From Actinomycetota bacterium (GTDB taxonomy: Bacteria; Actinomycetota; Acidimicrobiia; Acidimicrobiales; Ilumatobacteraceae), in assembly GCA_005788815.1 (NCBI GenBank), contig SYAZ01000032.1, positions 1 through 64,000 of the forward strand: a stretch of 64,000 bases of DNA. Direction: 5' to 3'. Under the pieces are notes generated by a model. The model did not search any database. It had not been told where the DNA came from and saw only the letters and a list, made by a program, of their open reading frames with translations. Positions 60,842-64,000 of this stretch are shown one piece after another. The position numbers and the translations under genes were made by a program. The first letter of the stretch is position 1. Every line of letters starts with the position of its first letter.

Positions 60842-62454
60842 GACAGCGAATCATTGTGAGTCTTGTTTCATTTGTCGCTGCTATTACATGTCTGTTGTCT
60901 CTTTCCTCGTCGTCTGCAAGTGCTCACGCAATTCTCGATTCATCTACACCAAGCCCGTCATCTGTAGTCGCAGTTTCACCAAGTGAGATTCGTTTGGATT
61001 TCAATGAACAAGTGGAAGCTAGTTTTGGTGACATCAGACTCTTTGACAGCAAACAAAGAGAAATAGTCATTGATGAAACGATTCGTTCTGATGTAGATAA
61101 TTCAATTGTCTCCGCACAGTTACCAGCATTGAAGGATGGCGTGTATGTAGCGGTGTGGCGAGTTGTAAGCGCCGATGGTCACCCCGCAAATGGTGCTTTC
61201 CCATTTGAAGTAGGAGAGACATCTTCTGGCAATTCAAATGACTTGTTGCAGAAGATCCTTCTCGGTCTAAATAAGACTTCCGATTTGGAAACCCCCATGG
61301 CCCTCATGCGTTTCGTTGCCTTCTTAAGCACGATGATTCTTATTGGGTCCGCCACTTTGGCACGACAAGGGCAGCATTTTTCGGTGCGAGGGCTTGTACG
61401 CCTTGCTCAATATGCAACTATTGGAATTGCATTTGGCTCGGTGGGCGTTCTGTTGCTGCAAGGACCAATTGTTACTGGGCGTTCGTGGGGTTCAGTATTT
61501 GATGGTGCTGTACTGGGCGATGTAATTACAACACGCCTTGGTGTTGCGGTGTTACTACGACTTGTGTTGGTAGTGGTGTGGGGTGGGCTATTGCTCTCCG
61601 CAGTTTCTTCCACACATCGTCAATGGAAGTCGACAGCTGTGATCACTTCAGTTTTGCTCGTTGCAACTTTCTCTTTCAGTGGTCATCCAAGTGCGGCCCC
61701 AAACTCTCTTTTCTTTATTCCCATTGACATAGCGCATTTTCTATTGCTCTCAATGTGGGTAGGTGCTCTTTTTGCGCTCGTTGTTGTTTCACGTACTGAA
61801 CACGTTCAGGAGTATGTGCAGAGGTTCTCGCGCATTGCCACTTTCGCAATGCCTGTTGCGGTAGCCACGGGTGTTATTCAAGGCCTGCATCTTGTGGGAG
61901 GTGTCAGTGCCATTACGAAGTCTGACTATGGGCGACTATTGGTATTGAAGACATTGTTGGTTCTTCTCGTGGTTGCATTAGGTGCGCGTGCTCGACGCAG
62001 ACTGCACCTCACTCAGACAAACAGCGTGTCAAAAGTAATTCAACTTGAAGCACTCGTTGTCGTGGTGATTGTGGCTTGCACGGCTTTGCTCGTGGGCAAA
62101 TCTCCAGTTGTTGCTGATTCATTTGATGATCTCACCTTTAGTGCGTCGCTAGTACAAGCAAATGTGGTGGGTGATTTTTCGGTATTGCCCACCAAAGTTG
62201 GTGCAGCCGAGGTGCATGCAATTATGTCGCCCCCTGGGGGAGCCATGTCGCCCGTTGTAAACGTAGTAGTCACTTTTGCGTTGCCATCGCGGGGTATCCC
62301 GGCAATCCCGGTTGTCATGTCAAGCGTCGGACCCAATCATTGGGTGGGTGTTGTTCAGTTTCCGTATGAAGGAAATTGGCAAATGGAGATACGAGTTAGT
62401 CCAACAAAGAATGAAACTCTGCTGTATAAATCAGAGGTAGAGGTCGTCGGCTAA
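60838..62454 (+). CDS. CopC-CopD fusion, copper handling membrane protein
   Basis: 538 residues. A signal peptide is followed by the CopC domain starting at His30 (SASAHAIL), the N-terminal copper ligand after cleavage, with VVSADGHPANGAFPFEVGE (about 109-127) at its end. Then eight or so helices form the CopD domain (about 155-420), and a beta-rich C-terminal part of ~110 residues (YtkA-like) follows. The fused layout is that of the YcnJ family in Gram-positive bacteria, which takes up copper. The direction of transport is inferred from family members. Confidence 0.85.
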   Translation: MRQRIIVSLVSFVAAITCLLSLSSSSASAHAILDSSTPSPSSVVAVSPSEIRLDFNEQVEASFGDIRLFDSKQREIVIDETIRSDVDNSIVSAQLPALKDGVYVAVWRVVSADGHPANGAFPFEVGETSSGNSNDLLQKILLGLNKTSDLETPMALMRFVAFLSTMILIGSATLARQGQHFSVRGLVRLAQYATIGIAFGSVGVLLLQGPIVTGRSWGSVFDGAVLGDVITTRLGVAVLLRLVLVVVWGGLLLSAVSSTHRQWKSTAVITSVLLVATFSFSGHPSAAPNSLFFIPIDIAHFLLLSMWVGALFALVVVSRTEHVQEYVQRFSRIATFAMPVAVATGVIQGLHLVGGVSAITKSDYGRLLVLKTLLVLLVVALGARARRRLHLTQTNSVSKVIQLEALVVVVIVACTALLVGKSPVVADSFDDLTFSASLVQANVVGDFSVLPTKVGAAEVHAIMSPPGGAMSPVVNVVVTFALPSRGIPAIPVVMSSVGPNHWVGVVQFPYEGNWQMEIRVSPTKNETLLYKSEVEVVG

Positions 62455-62894
62455 ATACGGCGAAACACGTTGTGGTGGGGCATGCCAGTTGGTTCGTCAA
62501 CGTATCCAGGGCCAATTTCGGCAAAGCCGCATTGAAGATAAAAGCCCAATGCAGAATCTCGAGCGCGAGCCCACACGACATTTGCACCACAATCACGTGC
62601 ATGTGCAACACCGGCAGAAATGATCATTGCACCAAGGCCTGAACCCTGTAGAGATTCGTCAACAGCCATACCCTTGAGTTGCACGGCCGCCTCGCCGACA
62701 AGATTGGGGCATTCTGTGCGAAACCAGCTTGATGTGCCAATCACAATGCCAGCGTGTCGCACACCCAAGTGGACCACGTCTTCGTACGCATCTTCGGGAT
62801 AATTGCAATGCGTCACTGGAGTGTCTTTGCGCAAGACCTTCACACGAAGCGCCATGATGTCTTCAAGGGTGAGTGCAATTACTTCATACGTCAT
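62451..62894 (-). CDS. GNAT-family N-acetyltransferase
   Basis: 147 residues. Coenzyme A loop is AVDESLQGSGLGAMIISAGV (about 76-95, Q-x-x-G-x-G/A type) and the C-terminal ARDSALGFYLQCGFAEIGPG carries the FY-x-x-x-GF motif. Acetyl acceptor unknown. Its 3' end overlaps the convergent CopC-CopD gene by 4 nt and its 5' end overlaps the oxidoreductase gene by 4 nt, so it is co-transcribed with the latter. Confidence 0.88.
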   Translation of the reverse strand: MTYEVIALTLEDIMALRVKVLRKDTPVTHCNYPEDAYEDVVHLGVRHAGIVIGTSSWFRTECPNLVGEAAVQLKGMAVDESLQGSGLGAMIISAGVAHARDCGANVVWARARDSALGFYLQCGFAEIGPGYVDEPTGMPHHNVFRRI

Positions 62895-63940
62895 TGCACT
62901 ATTGATTCAACTGCAACCGATTGACCTTCACTACGCGCACTGGCATACATTGCTTCCACAATGCGATGTGCTTCTAGGGCAATTGAAAAATCTGGGAACC
63001 CGGGAGTTTTTTCAACGCATGCCTTTACAAACGCGCCATCTGGGTTGGGATCTCCCACAGCTAAAGGCATGGTCTTTTCCAGGAGGTCATCACCTTGTAG
63101 TGAGCCATGAGTGCCATCGGCATCGCTCCACGTAACGGGTCCAAACCAATCATCACCGGCAATAGTGATGGTTCGGTTCTCGCAGAACACTTCTACGTTT
63201 CGCAGCGACGGCCGTGACAAATTGTCGTGCCAAATAGTGGTCAGCGTTCCTACGGCACCATTGTCAAACGTCATGGAAGCAGCCACAACATCTTCTATGC
63301 CTTCGATGGCATGACGATATGTGGCGCGTGCGCTCACGCTCTTCACATCCCCAATAAGAAAGCGCAACATGTCTACGTCATGGATGCTGTGTTCTAACAG
63401 CGTTCCTGCTCCTGCCTTGGAAACATCACTTCTCCACGTAGATCCGTAGTGGCCCTGAATAGGGATGAATTGATCGTCACGAAACACCACCGCCATTGGA
63501 GCCCCCGCCTTGGCATCGGTAATCAATTCGCGCGCCCATAGGTAAGCAGGCGAGCGGCGAAGTATGAGTCCGCATTGATGGGTCAATGAACTTCGTGCTG
63601 CAACTGTGGTCATCTGTTCAGCTTGCGTGAATCCGATGGAGAGTGGCTTTTCGCAAAAGAACGGCTTGCCTGCTGCGATGCACATCTCGACTAATCGTTG
63701 ATGTTCGCTTGTCCATGTGCAGATGTAGATGATGTCGCATGATGCAATGACATCTTGTTCGGAACTCATCACTTGATGACCAGAAGCGGCAGCGAATTTT
63801 TCTGCTCGTGTTGTGTCAATGTCGAAACATCCGCCGCGCGATAGTGGGACTCCACTGATCTTCAACATCTTTGAATGGAAGGTGGCGATGTGACCTGTTC
63901 CCAGAAACCCAATAATCGGGAGAAGTGCAGTAGTGCTCAC
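62891..63940 (-). CDS. Gfo/Idh/MocA-family oxidoreductase
   Basis: 349 residues. NAD(P) loop IGFLGTGHIATFHSKMLKIS (about 10-29) and the family catalytic segment CEKPLSIGFTQAEQM (about 94-108) with the Lys. The C-terminal domain has HSIHDVDMLRFLIGDVKSVS and an alpha/beta sheet. It oxidises or reduces a sugar or inositol-like substrate; the exact one is not known. GTG start with a leaderless promoter element. Confidence 0.88.
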   Translation of the reverse strand: MSTTALLPIIGFLGTGHIATFHSKMLKISGVPLSRGGCFDIDTTRAEKFAAASGHQVMSSEQDVIASCDIIYICTWTSEHQRLVEMCIAAGKPFFCEKPLSIGFTQAEQMTTVAARSSLTHQCGLILRRSPAYLWARELITDAKAGAPMAVVFRDDQFIPIQGHYGSTWRSDVSKAGAGTLLEHSIHDVDMLRFLIGDVKSVSARATYRHAIEGIEDVVAASMTFDNGAVGTLTTIWHDNLSRPSLRNVEVFCENRTITIAGDDWFGPVTWSDADGTHGSLQGDDLLEKTMPLAVGDPNPDGAFVKACVEKTPGFPDFSIALEAHRIVEAMYASARSEGQSVAVESIVQ

Positions 63941-63953
63941 ACGTATGACGCTA
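63941..63953 (-). promoter_or_regulatory. Leaderless -10 element for the Gfo/Idh gene
   Basis: On the minus strand TAGCGT (63953-63948) is 7 nt before GTG 63940. Confidence 0.55.
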
Positions 63954-63975
63954 GTTCTGTGTAGTTACATCAGAG

Positions 63976-64000
63976 ATGATTGAACCGGTAAAACACAAAA
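63976..64000 (+). CDS. Possible start of a gene cut by the right edge
   Basis: ATG 63976 opens MIEPVKHK up to the edge. There is no clear ribosome site and the -10 pattern is weak, so this is only a candidate divergent to the Gfo/Idh gene. Confidence 0.2.

Overview
The window looks like a chromosomal segment from a free-living actinobacterium, most likely class Acidimicrobiia (freshwater or marine Ilumatobacter-like lineages). The pointers are two WhiB proteins, a PAC2 protein, a SenX3/RegX3-type two-component pair, a mycothiol-type DinB enzyme, a DUF2342 metalloprotease, GatCAB, NAD-dependent inositol-phosphate synthase and many leaderless start sites. Base composition looks close to 50% G+C and even throughout. 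I see no rRNA, tRNA, CRISPR array, insertion sequence or phage gene, so this is core and metabolic genome, not an accessory island. The class assignment is inference.

Layout. 1-4625: a truncated MerR-type regulator, a MoxR/BchI-type AAA+ ATPase, a class III nucleotidyl cyclase and a large VWA protein. 4805-6971: two whiB genes, a formimidoyltransferase-like protein, tatA and a small unknown. 7074-11875: phosphate/polyphosphate block (ppk, phoU, senX3-like kinase, regX3-like regulator). 11885-19004: MFS transporter, DUF2342 protein with a broken metal motif, membrane-anchored protease-like protein, moaE, mreB, thioesterase, nitroreductase, methyltransferase. 19019-27885: a minus-strand run of an M48 protease, hemE, hemH, hemY, lnt, GT4 glycosyltransferase, methyltransferase and an alpha/alpha-toroid protein. 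27930-35207: ferredoxin, esterase, lgt, enoyl-CoA hydratase, gatCAB, acyl-CoA dehydrogenase. 35214-38837: ferric-iron ABC importer, separated from divergent ilvD by a tandem palindromic operator. 40706-45637: two-gene cassette ending in a YbjN-like protein, DUF3054, inositol-phosphate synthase, haloalkane dehalogenase, TM2 and DUF2752 proteins. 45643-53753: amino-acid block (attenuator with a Val/Leu leader peptide, ilvB-ilvN-ilvC, metY, PAC2, serC, aspC-like). 53826-60139: cobalamin riboswitch followed by btuFCD, cobO, cobU, cobS and a HAD-CobT fusion. 60176-63940: MDMPI-like enzyme, CopC-CopD, GNAT acetyltransferase, Gfo/Idh oxidoreductase.

How it works together. The cob operon is a salvage route: corrinoid import, adenosylation, nucleotide-loop assembly. 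No corrin-ring synthesis gene is present in the window. CobT is fused to a HAD domain that could supply the phosphatase step normally done by CobC. The ilv genes are split into an attenuated ilvBNC operon and a separate ilvD whose promoter region adjoins the iron-importer operator. Haem synthesis, Lnt and an envelope-sugar cluster share one minus-strand run.

The most notable observations are the HAD-CobT fusion under a B12 riboswitch with a visible RBS-sequestering hairpin; the ilvBNC leader peptide and attenuator; a Cys-to-Ser change in the catalytic position of Lnt; the iron operator shared with ilvD; and a recurring TANNNT element 6-8 nt before start codons (20 cases), implying leaderless mRNAs are common, including one pair of overlapping divergent promoters.
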